Assembly: GCF_002443255.2 (NCBI RefSeq)
Contig: NW_019211455.1
Location: forward strand, 9,829,959 to 9,893,958
DNA length: 64,000 bases
Source: Varroa destructor
Lineage: Eukaryota; Arthropoda; Arachnida; Mesostigmata; Varroidae
Direction of reading: 5' to 3'
Below the pieces are notes generated by a model. The model ran no database searches. It was not told where the DNA came from and saw only the letters and a list, made by a program, of their open reading frames with translations. Positions 13,476-26,619 of the stretch are shown one piece after another; the first letter of the stretch is position 1, and every line of letters starts with the position of its first letter. The position numbers and the translations under genes were made by a program.

Positions 13476-13500
13476 TCCCTGCGCTCTCACGACGCAGGGA
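13476..13500. repeat. Hairpin, 8-bp GC-rich stem
   Basis: TCCCTGCG (13476-13483) and CGCAGGGA (13493-13500) are perfectly complementary around a 9-base loop. The hairpin lies about 300 bp upstream of the start codon of the 611-residue gene, so it may fall in its promoter region. Function unknown. Confidence 0.55.
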
Positions 13501-13941
13501 CGAAGAAAATGATCGAAATAAAACATGCTCTCAATTGAAAACAGCAGACCATTTTCGTCCAACTACGGGACCTATGAAATGAGCGTCACCTGCACGGCGA
13601 ACAGATGCGATTGCTGCTCTGGTTTTCTTAGATCTGTCATTCTTTCATGCGTTTTTAGATATTTCACTATTGCCGATTTGGTTATTCTTAGGAAATTATA
13701 TGTGTGAAGCTAACTTAAACTGTTTAAACTTAAAGTTTGAGTAAATATCAATATATCATTATATATCATATTATGGTAAGTTAAGAGGATTATGGCAAGT
13801 TCGTATGTCTTTAAAGCTGAACGATTCCAAAGCAAAAAAAGCTATTGTTGTGGTACACATTGAATGTACATGTTTGTTTTACAAGCCATCTACGCGACGA
13901 TCGTACTCCGTCAAATTTTCGCCATTTATCTGAAAAACAAT

Positions 13942-13965
13942 TATATATATATATATATATATATA
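13942..13965. repeat. (AT)n microsatellite
   Basis: Twelve AT units, uninterrupted. Confidence 0.92.
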
Positions 13966-15653
13966 CGTTTTAGGATAATAATAACTCGCAATATATAATA
14001 GCTTAGTTTTTTTCTTTCAAGATAAAATGTTCGATAAAGAATAATTGATTATCCTTGCTGGCACGTTTTATAAACATCTTATAGACAAGCAGCAATGGGG
14101 TCTGGGGGCATTTTTTTTTCAGTTATCACAAGCACAGTCATTTACCACGTTCCACCAGAGTGTTGCAGCCACAGCTGCAATCACAGAGCTCAGTGCGAAA
14201 TAAGTTATTCCCCAGAGATACGACTCTTAGTTCATCAGTACTGACCCTCTTGTCTAATAAGTAGTTAAACGCTTAACGATTGATCATCACACACAAAAAA
14301 ATCAATCAATTGTAGGCGATTTATCTGTGAGAACAAGTTTTCGTATTGTCAGCCATTACTCCTAGATGCAAAGTGTGGCAGTTCCCGATTGCTGAAAGTT
14401 GACTTCAAGCAGCAGGACCTTTTCTTAAGTAAAACTCTTATCGGTCTATGTGTAAATACCAGTGATCATTTGTAATAATGCCATATGCATATTGAAAGCC
14501 TGCTAATTATCGCAAACAGAAGGCATAACTCTGGCGAAACTAAACTCGATAAGACATTTATTCCTGTTTGCCGTATTTAATGTGTCTAGATCACTATTTG
14601 AAATGAACCCTCGATCTAATCGTGTGCAAAAGAGATAAACATATCAAACACGTCGGTAGCCGAAACAATGTGCTTTTGAATGGCCCGTCGACAGATGATT
14701 ATAAAAATAGACATTTCAAAATAGCGTGACCTGATTAATAACGTGTTGTGATTTAGGCACGATCATAGCTAGAGGTGCTCTAGAAGGTCCTGTTTTGTGG
14801 GTCCAGTTTTCCAATATCAGCAACTCGTATGTTGTCGTTTATCATGTTTCTTCATGTGTAAGTTTATAAACTTTATACAGTTTCATTAACGAGCATCTAT
14901 GAGAGATGATCCAATTTTGTGTGCGCATCTTTCTTTACCTATCCCACTTAGCTTACGGAAACTATAAAAATATTTTCATTCATTTATAAAATATTGGCGT
15001 TCATTTTACACATATGTATGTCTCCATGTTTCACAAACGATAGCGTAATTTGTATTGTACTTAGTTTTTCATAGGTATCGATATGGGCAAATAAGTTAGT
15101 AGTTTATCAAATGTCAATACCCTAGATAAGTTCTCGCAGTATATATATATGTACACAAAATAGATGGTGACCCTGGTTCCCTTTTATATAGTCTGCTCCT
15201 TTTGCAGACTCAGCGTTGTTAACTAGCGAGTGTTGATCGCCTTAGCAGGTACACCCTTTTTGTTGTATAACTTTTACCATTACTTAATATTTCAAGTTAG
15301 GCACGTCCTTCACTGGCTCTTGGAAGCATCCAATCGCAATGTCCCAATGAAATTGCCACAAGCTCCGACGAGATCTTATAACCTGATGGTAAACATTTCC
15401 TAGCCAGATGACGGAGCGCATGACCTAATATTGTGGTCCCATCAATGAAATAGTAGCACTTGAAACAACTTAGTAACTTCGATTGTATAGCCACATTCAC
15501 AAACATTCGTTTTTGCATGAAACGCGACGATCGTGATCGACGGCAATAAGCGGGAACAATATTTCTAGTTCACCCTCATCCGCTTTAAGACACAGAATTT
15601 TGACGATACTAAAGCGTACATTAACATTGTATGTTTATATTATCCTTTCGACG

Positions 15654-15684
15654 AAAAATAAAATGTAATTTTACATTTATTTTT
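15654..15684. repeat. AT-rich hairpin
   Basis: AAATGTAA (15661-15668) pairs with TTACATTT (15671-15678). The pairing extends outward through A- and T-rich arms with one bulged base, giving a stem of about 14 bp with a 2-base loop. Confidence 0.6.
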
Positions 15685-15761
15685 ACGTTTACGGAGAAAT
15701 GTAAATGAAACATAGCTGCAGCAATCCTAAAACGGACTCTCTCGGAAATCGTCAACTTTCG

Positions 15762-15788
15762 AAAAGTTCGTTTGAATTCCGAACTTTT
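15762..15788. repeat. Hairpin, 9-bp stem
   Basis: AAAAGTTCG (15762-15770) and CGAACTTTT (15780-15788) are complementary around a 9-base loop. Short outer TCAA/TTGA arms add further pairing. No gene relation seen. Confidence 0.55.
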
Positions 15789-16205
15789 GTTGATTGAGAA
15801 GTTACTGCATTAGTCTAACGAATCAGTAAAACAGTCCTTGCCGCTATTTTTTCGACAATGTCATTGTATACAAAAGCAACAGATTGTTGTTCAAATAACA
15901 GCTGTCACTCTGAGTTCCGGGCAGTTTCCGTCAGATGCGTCAGAGTTGTACGATTGCTAGCTTTCGGGATTGGATTATTATGCACATTTTTGCTACACAA
16001 AAAAGTCGTTTAGTCTTTTTGTTTATTTCGAGCGCCTCTAGAGACACGGGGTGGGATTATCTTTAGCATTTCGTCCTTTGCATCTATCTGTTGTCTTCCA
16101 TTACTTATCTTCTTTCATGATGGACACTGTTTCCCAGTTTCAATCAGAATCATTACATGCCCTAAGTTGAGTCCGAACCGTACATTGCCGCTGCTTTCTG
16201 CACAG

Positions 16206-17100
16206 TCATAGATGACAGCGTGTTTCTGGATGATTAAAGCATAGGGCTCCAGGAGTTGCCTCTATGGAGGGTCGCCACCTATAGTGGGTTAACGCTTCGC
16301 TCAAATGGGCAGAGTGGTACTGCGAATGCTCAGCTGCTGCCCGTGGACGAAGTGTCAGGCCTGGTCTAACATTGTTAACCAGTCTGGTGTCGACTGGGCG
16401 TGGATTAGGGGGCCAAGTACGTCCGTGTTTGATCCCTTTTACCCCGTCTTCTACCCTCGGACTCTCTCGCCTACCCCAACTAGCCTCTGTACCATGGAGT
16501 CCAGCGTTATACCACGCCCCCAATGTTGACACCGAACTTCAGCGTACTTTAGCAGCACCATAGAAACCTACACATCCACCCACGCCCAACATGGTCCTGT
16601 ATGAACGTACGGTGTCGCGCAGGACTTGTGAGTAATTGTACTATCCTATCTTCTGCATAGAGACACACACGGCTATTGCAGAGACTAGCGACAGCATGAG
16701 TTGCTATCGGTAGTGTCCTGTTTACACATACAGGACCACGAATTACACACATATAGACATAAAATACTGGGCACAAACTTGATCCTAAGCGAGTTTACAT
16801 ACTGATCCTAGATTCAGTTGAGCTTTAATGCTGGCCTGACGACCGTTCTCCAAGTCAGATGCGTCTAACTACTCTCGGTGTATGCACGTCGTCCCGCACC
16901 ATTTAGTTGACATAGTAGTGCCGAGAGTCTTGCACCGCTTCGAAAGTTACAGGGTGGCGTGCGGCACGGTCTGTGCCCACGCCGGCATCTTGTGACCCAA
17001 GAGTATCAGGAAATATACCAATGACGTGAACGAACAGAAATACCCGAACAACCTCAAGCTCGATCACTGCCATTCGAGTGGTACGACTCCGATCTTACTG
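16206..17100. other. GC-richer block of unknown origin
   Basis: This block is visibly richer in G and C than its flanks and holds overlapping open frames on both strands (for example 16206-16532 minus, 16305-16529 plus). None of the translations was recognised. It could be a decayed mobile element, an unrecognised exon cluster or a regulatory island; the sequence alone does not decide. Confidence 0.3.
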
Positions 17101-17198
17101 AAAATCGAAACGGGAAGCTAAGGAGTAAACAACCAAGTTTCGTGCCGAAAAATCCATGTCGTATTCATCAGCAAAAGTAAAACAAGCCCAGTGTTTTT

Positions 17199-17241
17199 GT
17201 GTGTGTGGGTGTGTGTGTGTGTGGGTGCGTGCGTATGCGTG
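17199..17241. repeat. (GT)n imperfect microsatellite
   Basis: GT repeats with GGGT and GCGT interruptions, seen directly. Confidence 0.85.
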
Positions 17242-18747
17242 TCAATACTGCAGAAAATTCTCTTGTTACCATTGCTTGTTGATCCCCATGAGCACTATAC
17301 TGTATCTCTATACTACACACTACTTTTCTATACTCAATCGGCGCAATCTATATCGTTACTTATATCCAATCAAGAGTACAATTAGGGCGATCTAGCCGTA
17401 ACCCTTGTCTGTCCATAAAAGATCCTGCAAATTCGCTGTTCCTCATAAAGAGGATTTTCGCGAGTTGTCGCTGATCATCGAAGTAGGATTGTTGTCGTAA
17501 AAAGAACAGGCTGTCTCCTTGTCAGCAGAGATCGTATAGAACATGCACGATTTTAGTGCCGAGCTATTATATCGCCAGTGTCCCGATTACGTCGTAACTT
17601 TAGGTGTGAGTCTGAAGCCTGAGTTCTTCATCGGCGCTGTTATTGCCATAGAGGGGTTGTGTCCAAGCAACTGATTGCAAGGTTATACGCAGTAATTAAC
17701 AGATAATTATATTTACTCGGCATCGGTACGTAATAAATATAAAGAAAGTGAGTGGTGCAAGAGGGAGATTTGAATACTGTTGAGACGTGCTGGTACCTGC
17801 GCATGGAGTGTGATGATATCGGAACCGGTGGTGACGCCAGACGCGCTCAAGGATGCTATAACGTCGTCTCCACGCCACGTTTCGAAGGGAGGTCCTATGG
17901 ATAACATCTATAAAAGCTACGTTTTTCTCATCCAGTCAGGCTTTGGATACTATTATACATGGTAAGCTTTAGAGATATATGATCGAAAGATATTTAAATG
18001 TTAAACAAGCTCGTAAGCATGCGCTATGCGATCATTCATTTTCACTAGTTAGAGGGTACAATAAAGAGTGTCGTAGCAGTCTGGCACAGCCCGACCATCC
18101 GTTTGGTTCAATGAGGGACCAATGGACTTGATTTAAGTATGTGGATGAACAGCGGGTTTACATGTTGCTGATGAATGTCGTTTTCCATATCTACTCAAAA
18201 ATTGTGTAGTAGAAAAAATATCGTATACAAATTATGTGGTTTAGAACGACTGGAGATAATTTCATTCAGAGCTTGTTTATATTTTTTTTAATGATAAAAA
18301 TTGTATTAGTTATATGGTGAGAGTGTTGTCTATGTAATGCTATGTCATTAGTTTTCTGTTTAGGGAGGACGCTGCGCAAAGTATTAGCTTTAATACGTTC
18401 AAAAACATACCCCATCTGCAATTTTATTGAAGGAACAGTCACGCTGCCAGGGCTTGATTCGTGCCAAATATAATTCAATAAAAATTCATAGAACAAATCA
18501 AAACTGGCTTATCACTCGATGACACACGAAGTCGAAGGAAGGGTTCGAATCTCAATAGCCACATGTATTATTTTCGTTTCTGTCTAGGGTGAAGTGTGCA
18601 TAATAGTTCACTTGTTTTGGACATCAGCTAATCATTTCAGATCGATGAAGGTAATTAAGCTACCCTATCCAAAGGGCACATATCGTTTGCTATGAGCGAG
18701 CGATACGATTCAACGATTGTATATTGTCAGCTATTCGATCTCAACCG

Positions 18748-18752
<5 letters not shown>

Positions 18753-18810
<58 letters not shown>
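18753..18810. repeat. (AT)29 microsatellite
   Basis: 58 bases of uninterrupted AT, the longest pure dinucleotide array in the window. Self-complementary, so prone to cruciform extrusion and to assembly length errors. Confidence 0.95.
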
Positions 18811-18813
<3 letters not shown>

Positions 18814-21800
18814 CCCAGGTTTCTCAGAAGACGAAATAGCTACAAAAAGAAAATTGTAAGTTAATGTTACAGGTAAAATTGCGACAGCGCAAATTAAAAA
18901 TCGACAGCCTTGTACACGATGTAAGATGTATACGAATCAAAGATATCAATAATTCCATCCAATCCTCTTTTATTATAGGTTAGTTTATCGTCAGCTGGGA
19001 AAAATCAGACAGACCATAGCATAGTTTATAATTATTATTCTATAATAGTAATATAATTATTTTGAAGAGATATTGTCTATGTCATAACTGTTATTGATGA
19101 TATCTTGTTCGGTTTCTAAAATACATCCGACGAGTTCAACGCGTTGCCTGCGCGGACGCTGATCAAGCGATAACGAAAATCAGTAAGTTGAATTTGTCAA
19201 CACAGACTAAGCACTTAGAAAAGAACTTGCAGGATGTTATTTTTAGTCGTGAGTTATTTAGAGAAAAAAAAAAGTATTCAAAACAATTAATTATGTAGCT
19301 TATATACATGGAAATAGAAATTCATCGCGGTGCGGTTCTCGTATTTATTTGGCATTTTATAGGCCCCCTCTTCCGACCGCTTCAAGTATGAGAGGGTTAC
19401 TGATCTCGATCTGCCGTTTCTCAATCTGTCAACCGCTATTCGCTAAGGGCCTCTCGTAGATGAAGGATAGCCTGAATGAAGCAGATCTAATGTACATGTT
19501 GTATGAGAAGGGTAGCTCTGGCATAACCTGAGAGCTTTTCGTCTGTGTTTCTAATGACTCTTTGATTTTTTTCAACAAAATACTAGCGAGATGATGCTTA
19601 ACTGCTACCCATTAGTGGCTGAGCGTTTGCCGCGGCCGTCCTTTCGACCGTGATTTTCTCTCGCGCTGTCAGAGTCGCCACTCAGAGAGGTTTCGCATTC
19701 GTTGCATAACGTCCCACCACACCAGGCTCGACGGAAGCCAAAAATATGTGAAATTTATTCCAAGCTATATTAAATAATGTTTAAGTGGTCCTCTCATTTC
19801 TTTATTGCATCTATAAATACATCTAGATGACGGCAGAAGGGTTAAAGTAGGCAAATAAACTGGCCTGCAGCTATCAATTCTTCGAATGCAATTACCACTT
19901 CAGTATCATGGCTCAATAACTGTGACTGTTACGATCCTATACAAAGCATCTAAAGTGTTTTTCTTTTGCCAGTGTCTTAGATTAGATTTCTAGCCATAAT
20001 GGTATATTTATTAGCATACAAATTTAGCTTTTAGTATGAAACTTCTGATTTCTCAAATTCATCCATAGAAATTAGACCTTCAGGCTAGGACGATACAAAA
20101 CTAGAAAAAGGACTGGCTTAAGTTTAGCTTTGCCACAAGCAAGTAAACACAAGTAAAAAAAGTTTTGATATGACAACGGCACCGACATAACAGGACAAAG
20201 CTGTTGGAAATTATCATTAAAAGCTGTTATTCCAAAAGCATCAATTCATGTAACTCTTGATGTACAGCTCCTACGTCTTCTGGTCAAAAGAGCAATATCT
20301 TACAACCATACAAACAAGATGAAAGCTTTCTATCAAATAAACGTATCGTAAACGGGTACAGTTGTCACGCAGTAACATTACATAACTATCTATCCTATAC
20401 AACAGGCGTGACTAAATAGATAAAACTATTTATCAATCAACTCCAATGAGTCACTCAAACTAAGGAAGTCTGCACTATTTAGAAACGTTAATGAGCGCGA
20501 CTCTGAGTAATTCGCATTACGTCCTCATCAGGGTACAATCGTCGACATATTTCATTTTGACAATCAGTATCTACTTGCCTTTTTTTGGATACGAATAAGC
20601 ATTAAGCTGTCTTCTTTCGCTCAGGCTTCAATTATGTGAATCTACGTCTGCAAAATATTTTATGGCATTATATGGAATATATAAATCGGTCGAACTGAAC
20701 CTCTCGCTTGAATACATGATCCACTGGGTTGTTAATATTTTTATCATATATTGATAATATTTTAACGTAGTGATGTTCGTGCGCCTCATGGTGTAACCTG
20801 CACCCCGCGTGAATCCTAGTTCATGAATAAGAAAAAAATATAGTGATTGTCTTCATGCAAATAAACCAGAGACCTAAAATTCATTTTTTAAGGATCAGCA
20901 ATTCAACGCGCATTACCTAATTTCGTAAGGTCTTTTTGTAAGGTCTGTTGAGAAGTGCGGATATTCGTGAGATCTTGCGAGTCTGCCTGGGTTCTCCATC
21001 CCGACTTAACGGCCTTGTTCCAAGCTGAGTTTACGTCAATTGTTACAAAGTTAATTGCGAATCTATGACAGAACCTTTTTCCGAGCTACACTTGAGTTGC
21101 GCCCACATGAGTTCAACGACTGTTGGCGATATCGTGTTCCGCTCAATGTGTATGTGCATGCATATGTCCCTAAACGTGGGCAAGCAGAATGGCCCAAAGG
21201 AAGTTGGTCACACGAAACTATAAGTAATTGATCAAGGTTTTAGCGACCTGATTTCGTGGGTGAATGAAAGGATTTGGAGAGATGTTGGGTTGCCATTAAT
21301 TATCCAGCTGAAGCCAGTAGTTTACTAATTAGGGTTGGATCAGCATCTCTACATCTGTGTGTGTGTACTTTTGGAGGTCTAGCTCTCACAAATGACAGAG
21401 GGGCTAATAAGGCCGTTAAGATACAAACGAACGCAGCGCCCTCCGTCCGATGGCAGCTTCACCTTTGTACATACCGTATAGACTTGGTCCTTTTAGCTTC
21501 TCCGGGAGTGATAGCTCCGATCAATCGCTAAGGCTGATCAGGGTGCTTTGGGCTTGGACCTTTGATGATGGCCGAAGGACATCGACAGATACCGTTCATT
21601 CACCAAAACTCGAGAAATGTAATCAGTCAGAAATACCATGCCAGAAAAGCTAGATGGAATTTGTAACAGGTGAAGGTGCTTCACGTTAAAAATCATTTGC
21701 TGCAGAAGGCCATTGTAAGCGTGTATTTGTGATTACAGGTCGACAACATCGAATCTAAAATAAAAAAAAAGGCTTATTTCATTAGACCAATGGTCGGACT

Positions 21801-22435
21801 GTTCCTACTACGACTGGTGAAATAGTGCGATTGATGAACGGGACGTGCGTTGCTGCACGCACATGCAGGCGGGTTGTACTGCGACATTGCAAGGTTTCTT
21901 TAGGTGTAAGTAGGTGACACTACTTGGATACAGAGACGATTTAATTACCATTAGCACAATTTATTTAATGATAAATAGACAGAAACATTGCAGAGAGAAC
22001 GAAAATGGTCAAGTCAAGTAATTATCGGAACGACAAATAAGTATGCTGTCGTCGTATAATATTCACCAGCTAAATAGTTAAACAGTAGTAAAAGATAAAT
22101 AATCGCTCACTATTAAGTTATGAACAGCGGCTCATACTTACTGATACGTCATTGCACCGACGTGATAATGGTCAGGTCATCTTAGATGCACAGGATCCTG
22201 CTAGCAAGCAACTGAAGAACACGATCATTCTGTTTCAATCGATCAGGTGTAAATTGCCGGAAGAGGGCAGACAATGACCTGGAAAACGTTAGCACCATGT
22301 CGTATCGCTGCTCGTCGTATATGAGTTGATAGCTTTATACATTGCTGATCTGGGTTTACGTGTCGACCGCGCATTATGTAGAGCTCTCATTTGCTATGCT
22401 CCGATCTTCAACAAAGATATATTTAATATGGGCGT

Positions 22436-22543
22436 ATGTGTGTGTGTGTGTGTTTGTGTGTGTGGTGTGTGTGTGTATGGGTGTGTGTGTGTATGGGTGT
22501 GTGTGTGTATGGGTGTGTCTGTGTGTGGGTGGGTCTGGGTCTG
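22436..22543. repeat. Compound (GT)n minisatellite with 16-base unit
   Basis: Pure GT units pass into three near-perfect copies of the 16-mer GTGTGTGTGTATGGGT, then into GGGT-rich sequence (GGGTGGGTCTGGGT). The several GGG tracts on the plus strand could support a G-quadruplex. Overlapping open frames here are repeat artefacts. Confidence 0.88.
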
Positions 22544-24138
22544 AAACTGTCTATTGAGTACAGCAAAACATCTTTTTTCGTCTGCTGAGACGAGCCAAGT
22601 CCAACTGCTCGTAGGTGCATTGGCTGACATCGATGTATTGAGTCCCTAACCAATGAGCTAATTAAACAGAATATTTTAATCGTAATATGAAGAACGCATC
22701 GAATCATCGTATAATGGACCAGCGAACACGGTCCGAGCTTTTCCGGTGCCAGATGATTCAAAAAACTTAGTTTTTGTTGAAATTACGTGTAGTGAAATTA
22801 ATGGAAGTTAACTGGGGTTACATTTACATCGAAGTGCATGACCCACCCACATATCCCTCGTTATATTCCTCGATTGGTAGATTATCTAACTAGAAAAGTA
22901 ATTAGGTGAGCCTTAGTGAGTAATTAGGTGAGAAAAAAGCTCGAGTAACGAAAGGTATCGTTTATTCATTGAAGATCCATGCGTGTATAAATGTCCAAGC
23001 TGGTGTGCATAGGATTCAATTGAATAACGTGTATTATAAAGGGCTGTTATACTATTAAGGAATAAAGCTAGTAAATGATCATATTTAGCCTAGCAGTCTA
23101 GGATTCAGTGAAGCAACAGATGGTAGACAATATTACTAGGCGTGACACAGTCGGTGACACCTTTTGACTGTCGTATAGTGGTTCGGTGTTCGTATCGGTA
23201 TAGTGCCTATATACAGCGAACACCACTACTCAATGGACCCATTAATGGAGGTTGTGATGGTCCGGTGCGACAACTACGATTAAATCTGGTGAGTTCAGAA
23301 GACCAGAGATACACTGATGTAAGCAGGAATGCAAAAATGATCATCCAGGACACGGGACATGGATCACGAAAGCTACGAAGCGTAACTTCACCTCAACAAA
23401 ACCACCTGCCAAACCGGTAGCTTAGCAGTAATATAATCCACCTGACCACGGCTCTATAGCTGAGTGTCTCGGGCTATTAATGGAGATGGCAAGACAAATC
23501 CCCGGGCAAAGCGCTGATGCTCTTCGCACGTCGGATGAGAACCCTTAGCGTCCAACGTGTAACACAATGATATTAACGCGGCAGTAATAACTCAAATTTC
23601 CAGCCTTTTGATTCGAATCGATTAGCTACCACTGTCGTCAGGTTCGACAGTCTGACGTACCTTATACATAAACTGCCTTTCTTTGAGTTAGTGCGCAAGC
23701 AGAGAAAAAACAAATAATCCTTGACTCAATTTTATAGACGATAGGAGCGTTCTTCCTGAATTTCAAATAGAGGCTATTTTGTTTGGCGCGTATTGTACGG
23801 GAATAGCAACTCGCATTACACATATTGAAAGGTTTCTATACTTGATATGCATAACAGAATATTTTATTCGTCACTTTTTGAAACATTTTATAATATCGTT
23901 TCGTTTTTTTTGTGGGGTTTCTGCATTACGTCGTACTAAACAATGGGTCACAGATCAACTCGCATTGGACATATATACAGAATTGTACGAGAAGGGCTAA
24001 GGAGAAATATATACAGACTGGGCAGACTAAAGACCCCTCAGTTAACAGAGTAGACCAGCCCTGTCATCAACAGCAAGGATGTCGAAACGATTTGTTACTT
24101 ACTGTCGAATCTCAAATTTAAGGGTCCGTTTAGCCTGT

Positions 24139-26302
24139 CTAGCGTTTTCCAGGGTGTTTGCCCGTAACAAGCGCCATTCGGACACTGTACGGAACCGCAT
24201 ACGCAATAGGACGAACGAACGAAGCCCGAGGCTCAAGGCCGCGCGACATGTGTTCTACGACAGCAAGATATCCAGAAGAAGGGACTTGCTTGGTAGGGAC
24301 AAGCGCATAGCCATGAGCGTGATCTACGGGCCCGTGAGGTATGTGAGCAAGCGCGTAATGCTGTGCATAACCTAGAGGTTGACGGCTTTCATAGGTATGA
24401 CCTCGCGAATTTGATGTTAGTTTAGGTAGAGAGATTACAGACAGGGGTTGAGCATACGCAGTAGTTTTAACAACGCCCACTGGTCCCGGTGGTGCGATGG
24501 GCGCTGAAATTACTGGCTCCTTGGACACAGCAACGGAAGCAACGACCACAGCCTTTTTCAGGTGTGGTTCAGTAGCCTGCACTAGAGCGTCAGCGTGTCC
24601 ACGAGGATCAAGTTCAGTGTGGATGCGATAGTGTTCGCCATGTGCAGCCTGGCCAATCGTGTGACCTGTCGCCTTATGGGCTATTTTAAGGGGGCGAGCA
24701 AGCATGTTCACATTAGCGGAGTGCTGTTTAGCGGTGCCTGGTTCATTCGTTATGACGGTGGCGCGGAATCCATGTTTGTCAGCAACGTATTCGACCTTAC
24801 GTTGGAGCCCATTGTGATCAATGAACGAATAATAGCCTTTGCGACTGTTGTATTCATCGGCCTCCTCTTCACGGGCCTGTTTGTTACCATACTTGTCAAG
24901 GATTTTGTAACCGAACTGATAACGTTGGTAACAGTTGTGGTCTTCATGGTTGTCGTGGTCTCCATGCTCATGGTCATAATGAGCTCTCTCATGGACAGCA
25001 GTCGGATGATGATGGCCTTTTATGATGGTCGCGCTTTTAACGGTTAATGATTCGGTGTGCTGAGTCGGCTTATTGGGAACTAACTTATGGTGACCGACTT
25101 CGTTCCCATGATAAATCGAACCCAAAACAGTTGCAACCGTGCACGATATCACAATCACCTGAAAATTTAGTTTTTCTAGGCTCGATTACAGCTGACGATT
25201 ATTATGACTGGTTCAATGTGCTAAGGTTATTATAGATATGCGGTGATTTAAAATAAAACAAATAAGAGGGAAACAGTATTAAATTTGTCAGACTAATTAG
25301 TTTTAAGTTGCTTCAGGCCAACAAAAAAGATGGGAATTAACGTGTTTTAGTTAAAAATTTAGACGTCACAAAAAAATCAGAAACACCGTAGGGCTGGAGG
25401 ATAGGGAGCTGCTTTCTTATCCACTCAAAGGTTTTTACTTAATACGCTTTAATTTTTCAAAAATTTACATTCCCATTAAAATTTCATTGTTTAATAGTTA
25501 CGATACGACAAACTGAGTCCTCCTATTTGAAGCAATTATTTGAAACACGATTTTTACGCACAGTTGATCCTCTGCTACGTTTGTTAGTTGTTGTAACTGC
25601 GTTTCTGGTGAAACTGTCACTGAAATAATTACTCTTTTATGTGATACAAGTGATTACAAGTGTAAGGCCAACGCATTTTTCATCCCTGACGTACCTAGGA
25701 AATAGTCGCATCGTTTTGGCAGACTGCCTTTGAAAAAGAACACGTTAAATGAACATATACACTTCACCAAAAAAAAAACAAAAAAAAAAAAAAAACACTA
25801 CTGATAAGTGACATTACCGAAATAATTTGGTCAGCTCGGATATTTTGGACCAATTAATTCACTTCTCAAGATAAAAACTCTACAAAAAATATTTTTTTGT
25901 AGTTTCTAATTTAGAGCCTATTTATTGCACAATCGAAAGCAAACATATTATCAAAGCTTGTTATTTCCTTATCGAAGTAACCCATATATACGCGCAGAAT
26001 GTATTTGACGTCGAGATGAGCAATGGGTAGCCGTCGTCCATATTAGGCATTAGGACGATTTATCTCGTTCAACCCTATCCGAAAAATGTTTTAGTCGAGC
26101 GTATCCGATATCGCGCGACCATACTTAGAAACTGACGTTGCCCTACACAAAGTCCTACCAGGTTCTGCTGAACACATAGGTCGATGAAACGTCACACATA
26201 ATCCTTGTCATGGCAGACAACATGCAATATTCTGTTGACCTATACAATTCAAAGGATGTCTAGGTAGGCTACTCAAGCTGGAACACACACCTTACTGAAC
26301 AT
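24139..26302 (-). CDS. Arachnid-type Rebers-Riddiford cuticle protein 1, His-rich, 347 aa
   Basis: Structural chitin-binding protein of the exoskeleton. The main exon is 25175-24139. The proposed first coding exon is only 7 bases (26302-26296, ATG TTC A before the donor GTAAGG), joined in phase 1 across a 1120-bp intron. The N-terminus then reads MFKKLNFQVIVISCTVATVL, a clear signal peptide. Residues about 20-86 are His-rich (KGHHHPTAVHERAHYDHEHG). The Rebers-Riddiford core is at about 88-150 (YQFGYKILDKYGNKQ, KGYYSFIDHNGLQRKVEYVA, HGFRATVITNEPGT). A long His/Ala/Pro/Val-rich tail follows to the TAG stop. A TATA-like box lies about 30 bases before an initiator-like site upstream of the first exon. 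Alternative: the acceptor at 25160-25159 with a different, unseen phase-0 first exon. The large exon and family are secure; the first exon is inferred. Confidence 0.88.
25769..25795. repeat. Poly-A tract in the cuticle gene 1 intron
   Basis: A-rich run with a single C interruption, inside the proposed 25176-26295 intron. Read on the transcribed minus strand it is poly-T. Confidence 0.85.
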
Positions 26303-26317
26303 CTTGTTATTGTCTGG

Positions 26318-26351
26318 CTTGACCAGTGTTTTGTCTTGGCGCGTTTTATTT
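26318..26351 (-). promoter_or_regulatory. Putative TATA-like box and initiator of cuticle gene 1
   Basis: On the minus strand AAATAAAA (26351-26344) lies about 30 bases before GTCAAG (A at 26321), which itself lies about 20 bases before the proposed start codon at 26302. This spacing fits a TATA plus initiator promoter with a very short 5' UTR, as for cuticle gene 2. Confidence 0.4.
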
Positions 26352-26476
26352 GCCGGCGATTGAGTACATTCACTTCGCTCGTCTTTTTCACGAGATGCGT
26401 CCACGGTTTGCAAACGATGACTGCGCCAGTGGTCTGAGTCTGGTGGCTTTCGGAGGCGCCATATATGTATAAATAA

Positions 26477-26498
26477 ATATATATATATATATATATAT
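26477..26498. repeat. (AT)n microsatellite
   Basis: About eleven AT units, roughly 125 bp upstream of the proposed TATA-like box of cuticle gene 1. Confidence 0.9.
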
Positions 26499-26619
26499 TT
26501 GTATATAAAGTTCCTTCTCGCAATTCGTCGGTAGTTTCGGTAGGCAGGATGTTTCGCCAGAATGCCGTTGGCGATCAATGACGACGTCTCAGTGAAGCGA
26601 CCGGTGGGTGTCATTCACC

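Larger units (their letters stand above)
13501..24138. other. Gene-poor stretch
   Basis: No exon chain could be supported on either strand. Open frames are short and unrecognised; one at 15297-15518 (minus) and a cluster at 16206-16563 are the only ones with composition unlike the surroundings. Contents that can be supported are the microsatellites and hairpins listed separately and a GC-richer block at about 16.2-17.1 kb. Confidence 0.45.

Noticed and set aside
18500..18565. GGTTCGAATCTC, a second B-box-like match
   Set aside because: No cloverleaf could be drawn around it.
22394..22761. Open frames made of Cys-Val or Thr-His repeats
   Set aside because: Translations of the GT microsatellite.
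24595..25047. 150-codon plus-strand open frame
   Set aside because: It is the antisense shadow of the cuticle protein 1 exon.
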